Positions 19,470 through 28,650 of a stretch of DNA of 64,000 bases are shown here, in pieces. Within the stretch, counting starts at the first letter, position 1. Every line of letters starts with the position of its first letter. Below the pieces are notes generated by a model. The model saw only the letters and a program-made list of their open reading frames with translations, was not told the DNA's origin and searched no databases. The translations under genes were made by a program, and so were the position numbers. Source of the stretch: Clostridium zeae (GTDB lineage Bacteria; Bacillota; Clostridia; Clostridiales; Clostridiaceae); contig NZ_BMBA01000001.1 in the NCBI RefSeq assembly GCF_017312485.1, forward strand, positions 1,906,658-1,970,657, in the 5' to 3' direction.

Positions 19470-19503
19470 AAAAAAGTAGCTGAAGTTACCTTCTTCAGTG
19501 AGT
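19470..19503 (+). repeat. Family B first hairpin, copy 4 (partial)
   Basis: AAAAAAGTAGCTGAAG and CTTCAGTGAG match the first hairpin of family B (stem CTGAAG/CTTCAG). The second hairpin and T tail are missing. It lies between upp and the deaminase gene. Confidence 0.6.
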
Positions 19504-19585
19504 TATTATGAAATTTATGTATTTTTCTATAAAGTAGAATTTTCGCTAATACGAATCCATCCAACATTTATAATCTTTTATAGAG

Positions 19586-19606
19586 TAAAAAGGGCATAAT
19601 CGCCCT
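19586..19606 (-). terminator. Probable terminator of upp
   Basis: AGGGC and GCCCT close a 6-base loop and are followed on the minus strand by five U, directly after the upp stop codon. The stem is short. Confidence 0.65.
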
Positions 19607-19607
19607 C

Positions 19608-20237
19608 TTACTTAGTACCAAATAATCTATCGCCAGCATCCCCGAGTCCTGGAACTATATATCCATGCTCATTTAACTTCTCATCTATAGCTGCAACATA
19701 AACATCTACATCAGGATGAACACTTGTTACATGTTTTATCCCCTCTGGTGATGATATTAAACACATAAGTCTGATATTCTTACCACCTTTATTCTTTAAA
19801 AGAGTTATTGCATCAGCAGCTGAACCACCAGTTGCAAGCATAGGGTCAACAACTATTATATCTCTTTCTGCTATATCTTGAGGTAACTTACAGAAGTATT
19901 CAACTGGTTGTAAAGTCTCTTCATCTCTATATAAACCTATATGTCCTACTTTTGCAGCCGGTATAAGTTTAAGCATACCATCAACCATCCCTAGACCTGC
20001 TCTAAGAATTGGAACTATTGCAACCTTTTTACCTGCTAACATATTACATTTTGTTTTACAGATAGGTGTTTCTATTTCTACCTCTTCCATTTGGAAATCT
20101 CTTGTAACTTCATATGCCATTAACATAGAAACTTCTGAAACTAATTCTCTGAAGTCCTTTGATCCAGTATGTTTATCTCTTATAAATGCCAACTTGTGTA
20201 ATATTAATGGATGTCCAATCTGTGTAACTTTACTCAT
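19608..20237 (-). CDS. upp: Uracil phosphoribosyltransferase
   Basis: The 209-residue salvage enzyme forms UMP from uracil and PRPP. The PRPP-binding motif is [14 protein letters not shown] near residue 128, and the uracil-binding C-terminal segment [17 protein letters not shown] is complete. GGAGG precedes the ATG. It lies 18 bases after rpiB. Confidence 0.98.
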   Translation of the reverse strand: MSKVTQIGHPLILHKLAFIRDKHTGSKDFRELVSEVSMLMAYEVTRDFQMEEVEIETPICKTKCNMLAGKKVAIVPILRAGLGMVDGMLKLIPAAKVGHIGLYRDEETLQPVEYFCKLPQDIAERDIIVVDPMLATGGSAADAITLLKNKGGKNIRLMCLISSPEGIKHVTSVHPDVDVYVAAIDEKLNEHGYIVPGLGDAGDRLFGTK

Positions 20238-20255
20238 AAAAAAATTCCTCCAATA

Positions 20256-20705
20256 TTATTTGTTATATTTTTTTTCTATATCAGCTATTTTATTTATTCT
20301 TGTTGCATGTCTTCCACCTTCAAATTCAGCAGAAAGGAATGTATCAACAATATCTAAAGCTAACCCAGTACCTACTACTCTTTCACCCATAGCTAAAATA
20401 TTAGCATCATTATGTTGTCTTGTAGCATGCGCACTAAAAGTATCAGCACAAACTGCTGCTCTTATCCCTGGAACTTTATTTGCAGCTATAGAAATTCCAA
20501 TACCAGTGCCACAAATTAATATACCAAAATCAAACTGTTTTGTCACTACTGCTTCTGCAACTTGAATGGCATAATCTGCATAATCACAAGAACTTTCAGT
20601 TAATGTACCAAAATCCTTTATCTCTATCCCTTTTAATTTTAAGTGTTCTATGACTTCACCTTTAAGTCTGAATCCACCATGATCACTTCCAATTGCTATC
20701 CTCAT
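20256..20705 (-). CDS. rpiB: Ribose 5-phosphate isomerase B
   Basis: The 149-residue RpiB/LacAB family enzyme interconverts ribose 5-phosphate and ribulose 5-phosphate. The motifs are IAIGSDHGGFRLK at the N terminus, the active-site Cys in FGILICGTGIGISIAANK, and the HNDANILAMGERV segment. Confidence 0.97.
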   Translation of the reverse strand: MRIAIGSDHGGFRLKGEVIEHLKLKGIEIKDFGTLTESSCDYADYAIQVAEAVVTKQFDFGILICGTGIGISIAANKVPGIRAAVCADTFSAHATRQHNDANILAMGERVVGTGLALDIVDTFLSAEFEGGRHATRINKIADIEKKYNK

Positions 20706-20746
20706 AATTGCACCTCCAAAATTTATAAAAAAAGAAGACTAAAGCA

Positions 20747-21202
20747 TTAAAAAATGCCTTTATCTTCCTTTATTTTTATCAATACTTTACCTATTATATT
20801 TTTTAATTGATCGTATGTTTTTGAATAGACGTCAATAGAACCACCGTATGGATCTGAAATTTCACCCTTTACGCCAGCATATTCACATAATGAAAATACA
20901 TCATTAGATTTTTTAGGAGAATTTGAAGCTATTAAATCTCTCATATAGCTAGTCATAGTCAATATTAAATCAGCATTATTTATCATATCAGAAGTTAGTT
21001 GCACTGCTGATCTTTTGCTAATATCATGTGATAGATTATTCATAACCAAACTAGCCGAGTGTTTGGAAGTCTTACTACCAGGAACAATGGAAATCCCCGC
21101 TGAATAGGCACTTACACCATCGATATCACAGATGCTATTAAATATAGCTTCAGCCATACAACTTCTACACGTGTTACCTGTACACACAAAAAGAATATTC
21201 AT
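20747..21202 (-). CDS. ywlE: Low-molecular-weight phosphatase, probably protein arginine phosphatase (YwlE-like)
   Basis: The 151-residue protein has the P-loop VCTGNTCRSC at residues 6-15 (C7, T11, R13) and the general-acid loop DPYGG. Thr at position 11, where tyrosine phosphatases carry Ile, is the residue reported to give YwlE its phosphoarginine preference. The start is moved to ATG 21202 because GGAGGG lies four bases before it. The sua5-ywlE-rpiB order matches Bacillus. Confidence 0.9.
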   Translation of the reverse strand: MNILFVCTGNTCRSCMAEAIFNSICDIDGVSAYSAGISIVPGSKTSKHSASLVMNNLSHDISKRSAVQLTSDMINNADLILTMTSYMRDLIASNSPKKSNDVFSLCEYAGVKGEISDPYGGSIDVYSKTYDQLKNIIGKVLIKIKEDKGIF

Positions 21203-21215
21203 ACTTCCCTCCAAT

Positions 21216-22265
21216 TTAAGCTTTTATTATATCAAACCCAGCAGCTTTTCTTAATCTATTCATTATAGCTAGCCCCATACCCTCTTCAGTAAATGCTTCA
21301 CTAATAATATAATCTACTGCTGAATCATCAAACTTCCTTAATGTTTCAAAAAGATTTTTGGCTATTTCCTCAATATCATTTCTACTGCCAAGAGAAATAA
21401 TATTTCCGTCTTTATAAAGGTCCTTAGTTTCTTCTGTAGCCATAATTCCAACTTGAAACCCTTTTTCTATATAATTTTGCACTATTTCATTTATTTTTTC
21501 AACACTTTTTTCTAAAGAACCTTCAACAATTGAAACCTTAGCCTTAGGTGCATAGTGTCTATACTTCATACCTGGAGCCTTAGGCTTAATATCTTCTGAT
21601 GGTTTCTTCATAATCGCAGCATCAATATATACCTCAGGATCTACTTCTTTAAGCATTTCTAAAGTTATACCTCCTGGTCTTAGTACGCAAGGTGGAGTCA
21701 CTGTACAATCAATTATAGTTGATTCTAAGCCTACATTACTTTCATTGCCTCCAATTATAAAATCAACCTTCTCATTTAAATCTTCAATGCATCTATATAT
21801 ATCAGTAGGGCTAGGTCTACCAGATATATTAGCAGATGGAGCAGCAATAGCTGTTTCAGAAAATTCTATAAGCTTAAGTGCTAATTTATCCTCTGGCATC
21901 CTTATTCCAATGGTGCTAAGTGCAGCTGAAGTAATATCTGGTACAATCGACTTCTTATTGAACAAAATAGTAAGTGGTCCTGGCCAAAACTTATTCATTA
22001 GTTTTTCTGCCACTTCTGGAATATCTTGAACATACTTTTCTACATCTTTACTTGCAACATGAATGATAAGCGGATTATCTTGAGGTCTTCCCTTAGCAAT
22101 AAATATTTTTTTTACTGCATTCTCGTTTAAAGCATCCGCTCCAAGCCCATAGACAGTTTCAGTTGGAAAAACTACAGTTCCACCATTTTTTATGCATTCT
22201 GCCGCTCTTTTAATATAATTTACATCTTCTTCAACATTATTAATTATTTTTACTTCGGTTTTCAA
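21216..22265 (-). CDS. ywlC: L-threonylcarbamoyladenylate synthase (Sua5/YwlC)
   Basis: This 349-residue two-domain Sua5 makes threonylcarbamoyl-AMP for the t6A37 tRNA modification. The YrdC domain covers about 15-205, with GGTVVFPTETVYGLGADALN and KGRPQDNPLIIHV. The C-terminal Sua5 domain (about 220-345) contains APGMKYRHYAPKA. The start is TTG at 22265 with AGGAAGTG eight bases upstream. Confidence 0.95.
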   Translation of the reverse strand: MKTEVKIINNVEEDVNYIKRAAECIKNGGTVVFPTETVYGLGADALNENAVKKIFIAKGRPQDNPLIIHVASKDVEKYVQDIPEVAEKLMNKFWPGPLTILFNKKSIVPDITSAALSTIGIRMPEDKLALKLIEFSETAIAAPSANISGRPSPTDIYRCIEDLNEKVDFIIGGNESNVGLESTIIDCTVTPPCVLRPGGITLEMLKEVDPEVYIDAAIMKKPSEDIKPKAPGMKYRHYAPKAKVSIVEGSLEKSVEKINEIVQNYIEKGFQVGIMATEETKDLYKDGNIISLGSRNDIEEIAKNLFETLRKFDDSAVDYIISEAFTEEGMGLAIMNRLRKAAGFDIIKA

Positions 22266-22287
22266 AACAATTCACTTCCTCTAGATC

Positions 22288-22875
22288 TTAAATCTCAAGT
22301 TGGCCTCTTGCAATCTTCACATTTTCTATACTTAAATCCGTATATACGGCTTTAACACAATTCCTATATACTAAATCTAACAACTGATATTTTAAGAGTC
22401 CTCCATGCTTTATAATAGTAAAATAATACAGTTCTTCAGGCTTAAGTATTTTTATCTTTCTATATTCATTAGCAACATAGGGATATTTTTTAAAAAAGCT
22501 TTTTGTTATTGGCTTCATAAATTTATTTCTAAGCTTCACTGTAGTGACAATTATCATTTCCATATTTTCATCTTTTCCTTCAGTATGTACTAAAACAACT
22601 TTATCACACAATATAACATTTTCACTTTTTAAAATTCCTGTTCTTATCCTTAGTTTATTATTTGAACACTGAAAATCAATCGCTATACTGTTTGTTACAG
22701 CTATAATAGAAATCAATATGAAGACCTCTAAAAAAGCTAAATAACTAGTATAGAATATTGTAGTTTTTCCTAGAAGAAATACTATTATAGGTAGAGCCAA
22801 AAAGAGAAATAACATACTTAACAAAAATAATCTATACGACTTTTTTTGCTTCTTTACCGCCTTTGAGATATGCAT
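22288..22875 (-). CDS. Unknown membrane protein with two N-terminal helices
   Basis: The 195-residue protein has two hydrophobic helices (about 14-34 and 40-64) followed by a soluble beta-rich cytoplasmic domain (70-195) of the size of a PH-like fold. No catalytic motif was recognised. It sits between prfA and sua5 in the same direction with a good AGGAG, so it is probably co-transcribed. Confidence 0.75.
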   Translation of the reverse strand: MHISKAVKKQKKSYRLFLLSMLFLFLALPIIVFLLGKTTIFYTSYLAFLEVFILISIIAVTNSIAIDFQCSNNKLRIRTGILKSENVILCDKVVLVHTEGKDENMEMIIVTTVKLRNKFMKPITKSFFKKYPYVANEYRKIKILKPEELYYFTIIKHGGLLKYQLLDLVYRNCVKAVYTDLSIENVKIARGQLEI

Positions 22876-22906
22876 AGTAGCTACTCTCCTTTATTAATCG
22901 TATTAT

Positions 22907-22936
22907 TTAAGCCCTACATTTTCATGTAAGGCTTAA
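22907..22936 (-). other. Hairpin between prfA and the small membrane protein gene
   Basis: AAGCC-TACAT and ATGTA-GGCTT form an interrupted 10-bp stem with one mismatch. There is no U run after it, so it may be an mRNA-processing or stabilising structure rather than a full terminator. Confidence 0.45.
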
Positions 22937-22948
22937 AAATCAAACTAA

Positions 22949-24031
22949 TTAAAACTCAGTATTTCCCATAGCTTTCATCTTTTCAGCTTGGTCTGCAGTT
23001 ATAAGACCTTGGATCATTTCTTCCATATCTCCATTTAAGAATGAATCTAATTTATAAAGTGTTAATCCAATTCTATGATCTGACACTCTTCCTTGAGGAT
23101 AATTGTATGTTCTTATTCTTTCACTTCTATCCCCTGTTCCAACTTGGCTCTTTCTATCTTCAGCTATACCAGCTGCTCTTTCAGCCTCAGCTCTTTCAAA
23201 AAGTCTTGATCTCAAAACTTTCATAGCCTTTTCTTTATTCTTAAGCTGTGATTTTTCATCTTGGCAGGATACAACAAGTCCTGTTGGAAGATGCGTTATT
23301 CTTACAGCTGAATCTGTTGTATTTACACACTGTCCACCGTGACCAGATGCTCTAAATACATCGATTCTAATGTCTTTTTCACTGATATCTAATTCTACAT
23401 CATCAACTTCAGGTAATACAGCCACTGTAGCAGTTGATGTATGAATTCTACCACTTGATTCTGTATCAGGAACTCTTTGAACTCTATGGACACCTGACTC
23501 AAACTTAAGTCTTGAATATGCACTGTCACCTCTTAGCATGAATACAACTTCTTTAAAACCACCAATATCAGTTTCATTTGTACTCATAAGTTCCACTTTC
23601 CATCTATGGGTTTCAGCATATCTTGTATACATTCTAAAAAGATTTGCAGCAAACAAAGCTGCTTCTTCTCCACCGGCACCTGCTCTGATTTCTATAAATA
23701 CGTTCTTATCATCATTAGGGTCTTTTGGAAGCAATAAAACTTGCAAATCATTTTCTAATGTATTTTTTTGTTCAGAAAGATCTTTTATCTCTTCTTGAAC
23801 CATTTCTCTCATTTCTCTATCATTTTCTTCAGCTAACATTTCTTTATTGGTTTCTATCTCATCTAAAACATCTTTATATTGTGTATACTTATTCACAACT
23901 ATTTCTAGTTCCGCATGTTCTTTACAAAGTTTTCTCCACTCGTTTTGATTAGCCATGATAGATGGGTCTGATATTTTTACCGAAAGTTCATCATACTTAT
24001 TTTCTATAAAGTTTAATCTATCTAATATCAT
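22949..24031 (-). CDS. prfA: Peptide chain release factor 1
   Basis: The 360-residue class I release factor for UAA and UAG has the GGQ motif in [19 protein letters not shown] near residue 235. The tripeptide discriminator region [14 protein letters not shown] carries the PxT form of RF1. It is followed in the chromosome by its methyltransferase gene on the upstream side. Confidence 0.98.
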   Translation of the reverse strand: MILDRLNFIENKYDELSVKISDPSIMANQNEWRKLCKEHAELEIVVNKYTQYKDVLDEIETNKEMLAEENDREMREMVQEEIKDLSEQKNTLENDLQVLLLPKDPNDDKNVFIEIRAGAGGEEAALFAANLFRMYTRYAETHRWKVELMSTNETDIGGFKEVVFMLRGDSAYSRLKFESGVHRVQRVPDTESSGRIHTSTATVAVLPEVDDVELDISEKDIRIDVFRASGHGGQCVNTTDSAVRITHLPTGLVVSCQDEKSQLKNKEKAMKVLRSRLFERAEAERAAGIAEDRKSQVGTGDRSERIRTYNYPQGRVSDHRIGLTLYKLDSFLNGDMEEMIQGLITADQAEKMKAMGNTEF

Positions 24032-24224
24032 CCTATCACTCCGTAATAATAAATTTCATATTTTTTTATTATATCATATATATTCCTATCATATCAATAG
24101 GAAATATATATGCACCACTTTATACTTAAATTTATAATTTAAAAGCTCTTTGTGAGAAACCTTCAAAATTATAGAAATAGTTTCATTCTTAGAGTTATTC
24201 ACCTTTAAAAACATTAGATATTCA

Positions 24225-25976
24225 TCATCTAACTCCAGTTACAACTCTATCAAGCGATGCTAGGTCCTTAACTATTTTAACATTTTTATATCCTTTTTCA
24301 AGCAGTAATTCTTTTACAGCTTCACCTTGATCATATCCTATCTCAAAAGCTATTGTTCCACCTTCCTTTAGAACTTTTACACTGTCATGAATTATTCTTC
24401 TGTAAAAATCAAGTCCATCTTCCCCTCCACTAAGTGCTACCATAGGCTCATAATCCTTAACATCTTCCATTAATGTAGGAATAACATCTTCCTTAATATA
24501 TGGTGGGTTAGAAACAATTATATCGTAAATTTTATTTTCTTTTATAACCTCTTCTAATAGATTACTTTTTATAAATCTGCATCTTTCCTCTAAGTTTAAA
24601 TCACTGATATTTCTTTTCGTAACTAACTCTGGTGTATTTTCAATATCAATAAAATCCACCTTAACATTCTTTTGATTTTTTGCTATTGCAATACCTATAG
24701 CACCACTACCGCAGCATAAGTCACATAAATCAATTGCTTCCTCATCCTTAATTATACCCAAAACTTCATCCACTAAAACCTCAGTATCTGATCTAGGAAT
24801 TAAAACACCTTTCTCAACATGCAATTCTATTCCGTAAAACTCCGCTTGCTCAAGAATATACTTTATAGGCATTTTATTTTCTCTTTTCTCAATGAGAGCA
24901 TAGAATTCCTTGCATTTTTCTTCTTCAACCAATTCTTCTCTATGAGTAATCAGATAAAGTTTATCTTTGTCTGTTACTTTTCCTAAAATAAGTTGACAAT
25001 CCAAAACATAACTATCTATTCCTGCTGCTTTAAGTTTTTCATTACCCTTACTAAGCAACTTACCTATAGTTTCATCATCCTTTATTCCTTCAGCTGCCTT
25101 AAGCGCTCTTATAGCAACTTCAATTTGGTCATCTTCTGGTTCTCTGGTAGTTAGATTTTGAAGTTTTAATCCTGGTGCTGCAATTAAATGAGATAAGAAG
25201 CTTTCGCTTTTTCCAATCCATCTTATAAGTTCAAAAGTCACCCCAGAAACTAAAGGTAGCAAAATAACTCTAGATAGTATTCTCTCTGGAAGCGAAGTCC
25301 AACCAGTAAAAGAAAAAGCAAATATACTTACTAGCATTACTAGAAGCATAAAATTAGTACCACACCTTGGATGAAATCTTTCAAACTTCTTTACATTTTC
25401 CACAGTAAGTTCAATCTCATTCTCATAACAAAATATAGTCTTATGTTCAGCTCCATGGTACTGATACAACCTATTTATGTCGTCAAGTCTTCCTATTATA
25501 TACATATACCCTAAGAGTATTATTACTCTTATTACACCTTCTATCATATTCAGTCCTACTACACCTATACCTAAATGTTTAAACAGCGAAGTAATTGCAG
25601 TAGGTATAGCTACGAATAGCCCAACTGAAAATATCAAAGATATCAACAATGTAAATCCCATTATTATATCATTGCTTTTTTCACCAAATTTATCATTTAT
25701 CCATTTGTCAAACTTTGAAGGCTCTTCTTCTTCCTCAAAAAATGATGCAGAGTAGTTAATACATTTGATGCCCTCAACCATAGAATCAACAAGGGATATA
25801 AACCCTCTTATTACAGGCACGCCAAGTATTTTATATCTTTTAGATACTGGTACAGTGTTCTTAAAATCAACTTCTATATTTCCATCGGGAGTTCTTATAG
25901 CAGTTGCTAAACCACTAACCCCTCGCATCATAACTCCTTCAAGTACTGCCTGGCCTCCAACCTTAGTTTTCCTCAT
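24225..25976 (-). CDS. prmC: DUF1385 membrane protein fused to PrmC release-factor methyltransferase
   Basis: A single 583-residue frame joins two domains. Residues 1 to about 300 are the DUF1385 (YqhQ-like) membrane domain, recognisable by KVGGQAVLEGVMMRG and YHGAEHKTIFCYE with several hydrophobic helices. From about 305 on it is PrmC/HemK, with the SAM-binding DLCCGSGAIGIAIA and the catalytic VSNPPYIKEDVI. PrmC methylates the GGQ glutamine of release factors, which fits its place directly upstream of prfA. No stop or start codon with ribosome binding site was noted at the junction. A role for the DUF1385 part is unknown. Confidence 0.92.
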   Translation of the reverse strand: MRKTKVGGQAVLEGVMMRGVSGLATAIRTPDGNIEVDFKNTVPVSKRYKILGVPVIRGFISLVDSMVEGIKCINYSASFFEEEEEPSKFDKWINDKFGEKSNDIIMGFTLLISLIFSVGLFVAIPTAITSLFKHLGIGVVGLNMIEGVIRVIILLGYMYIIGRLDDINRLYQYHGAEHKTIFCYENEIELTVENVKKFERFHPRCGTNFMLLVMLVSIFAFSFTGWTSLPERILSRVILLPLVSGVTFELIRWIGKSESFLSHLIAAPGLKLQNLTTREPEDDQIEVAIRALKAAEGIKDDETIGKLLSKGNEKLKAAGIDSYVLDCQLILGKVTDKDKLYLITHREELVEEEKCKEFYALIEKRENKMPIKYILEQAEFYGIELHVEKGVLIPRSDTEVLVDEVLGIIKDEEAIDLCDLCCGSGAIGIAIAKNQKNVKVDFIDIENTPELVTKRNISDLNLEERCRFIKSNLLEEVIKENKIYDIIVSNPPYIKEDVIPTLMEDVKDYEPMVALSGGEDGLDFYRRIIHDSVKVLKEGGTIAFEIGYDQGEAVKELLLEKGYKNVKIVKDLASLDRVVTGVR

Positions 25977-26020
25977 ATATACCCTCCTTTTTATACTGAA
26001 TATTTTTATTGTTATCCATT

Positions 26021-26614
26021 TTATTCGTTTCTTGATTTTTTATATTTAAAATAACAGTCCCCACATAAAGACTCGTATTCTACATCATCAACATTATCTA
26101 TAGCTATTTGCTCACCTTCAAAAACAAAATGACCATTTATTTTTCTTCCATTTAATATAGCTTTATTTCCACACTTACATATAGTCTTCATCTCTTCGAT
26201 ACTATGAGCAATCAGTAGTAATCTTTCACTTCCTTCAAAGCCGTTCATTTGAAAATCAGTTCTTAATCCATAACATATTACAGGTATATCGTTAACTACA
26301 GCAATTTCAAGCAACTGATCAATTTGATAACTTTTAAGAAACTGAACTTCATCCACTAAAATACAATGTATTTTACCATTTAGTTCTACCCACTGAGATA
26401 CTTTTTCAAAAATATTATCATCTTTTTTAGCAAGTAAATCTACAGTTCTTTCTACACCTAACCTAGACACTAGCTTGTCTCCACCTTTTTTATCAGTAGA
26501 TGATTTTATAATTAAAATATTCATTCCTCTTTCTTCATAATTATGTGCTACCTGCATAAGATGAGTTGACTTTCCTGAATTCATAGCACCGTATCTAAAA
26601 TATAATTTACTCAT
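26021..26614 (-). CDS. tdk: Thymidine kinase
   Basis: The 197-residue type II thymidine kinase has P-loop GAMNSGKSTHLMQ, Walker B-like ILVDEVQFL, and zinc-binding CKCG and CGDC pairs. AAAGGAG lies seven bases before ATG 26614, so that start is chosen over a longer frame. It begins the tdk, prmC, prfA, sua5, ywlE, rpiB, upp group. Confidence 0.96.
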   Translation of the reverse strand: MSKLYFRYGAMNSGKSTHLMQVAHNYEERGMNILIIKSSTDKKGGDKLVSRLGVERTVDLLAKKDDNIFEKVSQWVELNGKIHCILVDEVQFLKSYQIDQLLEIAVVNDIPVICYGLRTDFQMNGFEGSERLLLIAHSIEEMKTICKCGNKAILNGRKINGHFVFEGEQIAIDNVDDVEYESLCGDCYFKYKKSRNE

Positions 26615-26619
26615 AAAAT

Positions 26620-26960
26620 AATCTCCTTTTTTCATCCTCAAACGTGTTTGATATGATTATATCATTATATGTATAGATGAACCACTTCATAATTTAAATT
26701 TATATTTTCAAATTTTCCTAAAAATATACTATATTATAAGGAAGCTTTAAGCCGCAAAGCAAATCAACTAATAACCCAAACTATTAAAACCATAACTAAT
26801 ATAGAATCATTTTATCAATTATTAAACCTTATTTATTATCTATAATGTACATAATATTATTCTATTTTGTTTATAATTACTTGGTCAATTAGTAAAATCT
26901 TCATCATCAATCATGAAATGTCATAACTGTAGTTTAATAGACATATTTATTATTACCTCC
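26620..26960. other. Intergenic region between tdk and rpmE
   Basis: About 340 bases holding the divergent start regions of tdk and rpmE. Apart from the rpmE promoter just beyond, nothing was supported. Confidence 0.4.
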
Positions 26961-26963
26961 TTA

Positions 26964-26992
26964 TTGACTCCCGTATTATGTCATGCTATACT
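26964..26992 (+). promoter_or_regulatory. Sigma-A promoter of rpmE
   Basis: TTGACT and TATACT are separated by 17 bases; transcription would start near 26999, about 42 bases before the rpmE ATG. Confidence 0.7.
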
Positions 26993-27040
26993 TTAGTAGT
27001 TGCAAAAGCGACAGTATTTATTTCGAAAGAGGTGAACAAG

Positions 27041-27247
27041 ATGAGAGAAGGCATACATCCAGAATACCACAACGACGCTGTGGTTAAGTGCGCATGTGGA
27101 AACACATTTACAACTGGTTCAGTTAAATCAGAACTTAAGGTAGAAATATGCTCTAAATGCCACCCATTCTTCACTGGTAAACAAAAAATCATTGATGTTG
27201 GCGGTAGAGTTGATAAATTCAAGAAGAGATTTGGTCTTGAAAAGTAG
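27041..27247 (+). CDS. rpmE: 50S ribosomal protein L31
   Basis: The 68-residue zinc-type L31 starts [20 protein letters not shown] and has [10 protein letters not shown], so all four zinc-ligand Cys are present. AAAGAGGTG lies six bases before ATG 27041; the longer frame upstream overlaps the promoter and is rejected. The gene has its own promoter and terminator. The rho-rpmE-tdk neighbourhood is conserved with Bacillus. Confidence 0.97.
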   Translation: MREGIHPEYHNDAVVKCACGNTFTTGSVKSELKVEICSKCHPFFTGKQKIIDVGGRVDKFKKRFGLEK

Positions 27248-27253
27248 CAATCG

Positions 27254-27281
27254 TGGGAAAGATAAACTCTTTCCCATTTTT
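27254..27281 (+). terminator. Intrinsic terminator of rpmE
   Basis: TGGGAAAG and CTTTCCCA form an 8-bp stem followed by TTTTTG, seven bases after the stop codon. Confidence 0.9.
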
Positions 27282-27292
27282 GTTTGAAATTT

Positions 27293-27342
27293 AGGCATCT
27301 TCAATAATAGCTTGTACCTAATTAGCTATTTTGAGGATGCCT
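27293..27342. repeat. Imperfect inverted repeat between rpmE and glycosyltransferase
   Basis: AGGCATC and GATGCCT frame an inner pairing of TAGCT/AGCTA with a few mismatches, giving a stem of about 18 bp with an 11-base loop. There is no flanking U run. A regulatory or processing structure is possible. Confidence 0.5.
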
Positions 27343-27507
27343 TATATAGTTGTTAACATTAACATAATCAACTGATTTTTTCTCAAACAACTGTTAATGA
27401 ATTATATATCTTTATTATGAAATAAATGTTAAAATATAAATTAAATGAAAATTATATTCTAAAAAACATTTTTCTATATTATTTTATCGGCAAAGAGAGT
27501 GAGAAAC

Positions 27508-28611
27508 ATGAAGAAACTTCTTATTTTAACAGCATCTACAGGACAAGGTCATAATCAAGCAGCGGACTCCTTAGTTGAAACCTTTTCCCAGTTTGGATAT
27601 GAAGTTATTAAATACGATTTTTTATATAACAATAGTAAGTTACTTAATAATGTTATCGTTGTAGGTTATGAACTATTCGCTACAAAAGCCCCAAACCTTT
27701 ACGGTACATTTTACAAAGCTACAAATATAAAATCTATGAATAACATAATAAAAGTCTCCTTTTGGAATACATCAAGAAAGTTATTAAGATTTATAGAGGA
27801 AAACAAACCTGATTTAATAATAGGCACTCACCCTTTTACAATAAATGTAGTATCAATGCTTAAAAAAAACCATCTTACAAAGCTGCCTTTTATTTCTATA
27901 GTCACTGATTTCAAAGCTCATTACACTTATGTATCTAAGTACGTAGATGCGTATGTAACCGGAAGTGAGTATACAAAAAACGACTTAGTTTCTCGTGGTA
28001 TAGATTCTAATTTGATTTTTCCTTACGGAATTCCAATAAGAAGAGAGTTTTACGTTAAAAATCGTGAATACGAAGAAGTAAAAGATTCCGATTATTTCAA
28101 TATACTTCTTATGAGCGGTAGTATGGGACTTACAAATATATATTATGTACTTAAGGAGCTAGTTAACAACAAACATAAACTTAGGATAACGGTTGTTTGC
28201 GGAAAAAATACCAACTTAAAAAATAAGCTTCTAAGTTCATATTCTGCTCCTATTGAAGGCAAAAAGATTCATATCCTTGGTTATACCAACGATATATCTG
28301 CAATAATGGATTACAGCGATATTGTTATCTCAAAACCAGGCGGACTCACAGTTACAGAATCAATAGTCAAAAACTTACCACTTGTGATTCCATTCGCTAT
28401 ACCTGGTCAAGAAACAGAAAACACTGATTTTCTAACCAGTGAAGGCTGTGCGATTTATGTAAATAACCTCAAAGACTTAAATTCATCCTTAGATAATTTA
28501 ATAGAAGATCCCCAATCGTTACAGGCTTTAAAGAAAAACCTTTACAGACTTTCCTCAGAATTTTCATTAGAAGCTATAGTTTCATTAGCTGATGATATAC
28601 TAAAAAAATAA
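27508..28611 (+). CDS. MGDG synthase/UgtP-type glycosyltransferase
   Basis: The 367-residue GT28-type enzyme probably adds sugar from a UDP-hexose to diacylglycerol, making glycolipids of the membrane and lipoteichoic acid anchor. The N-terminal MGDG-synthase motif LILTASTGQGHNQAADSL is clear; the C-terminal donor site includes DIVISKPGGLTVTESI and GQETENTDFL. ATG 27508 is preferred over the GTG nine bases earlier, since AGAGAG is correctly spaced only for the ATG. Sugar specificity cannot be read from the sequence. Confidence 0.88.
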   Translation: MKKLLILTASTGQGHNQAADSLVETFSQFGYEVIKYDFLYNNSKLLNNVIVVGYELFATKAPNLYGTFYKATNIKSMNNIIKVSFWNTSRKLLRFIEENKPDLIIGTHPFTINVVSMLKKNHLTKLPFISIVTDFKAHYTYVSKYVDAYVTGSEYTKNDLVSRGIDSNLIFPYGIPIRREFYVKNREYEEVKDSDYFNILLMSGSMGLTNIYYVLKELVNNKHKLRITVVCGKNTNLKNKLLSSYSAPIEGKKIHILGYTNDISAIMDYSDIVISKPGGLTVTESIVKNLPLVIPFAIPGQETENTDFLTSEGCAIYVNNLKDLNSSLDNLIEDPQSLQALKKNLYRLSSEFSLEAIVSLADDILKK

Positions 28612-28646
28612 ACAGACTGCAAGTATCCTTACTTACAGCCTGTTTT
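28611..28646. terminator. Bidirectional terminator between glycosyltransferase and rho
   Basis: AACAG-CTG-AAGTA pairs with TACTT-CAG-CTGTT with two internal mismatches. It is followed by U runs and lies between two convergent genes. Confidence 0.8.
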
Positions 28647-28650
28647 ATTT

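Noticed and set aside
24077-24107. TATATTCCTAT/ATAGGAAATATA hairpin between prfA and prmC as a terminator
   Set aside because: No U run, very AT-rich, and the flanking genes appear to form one transcription unit.
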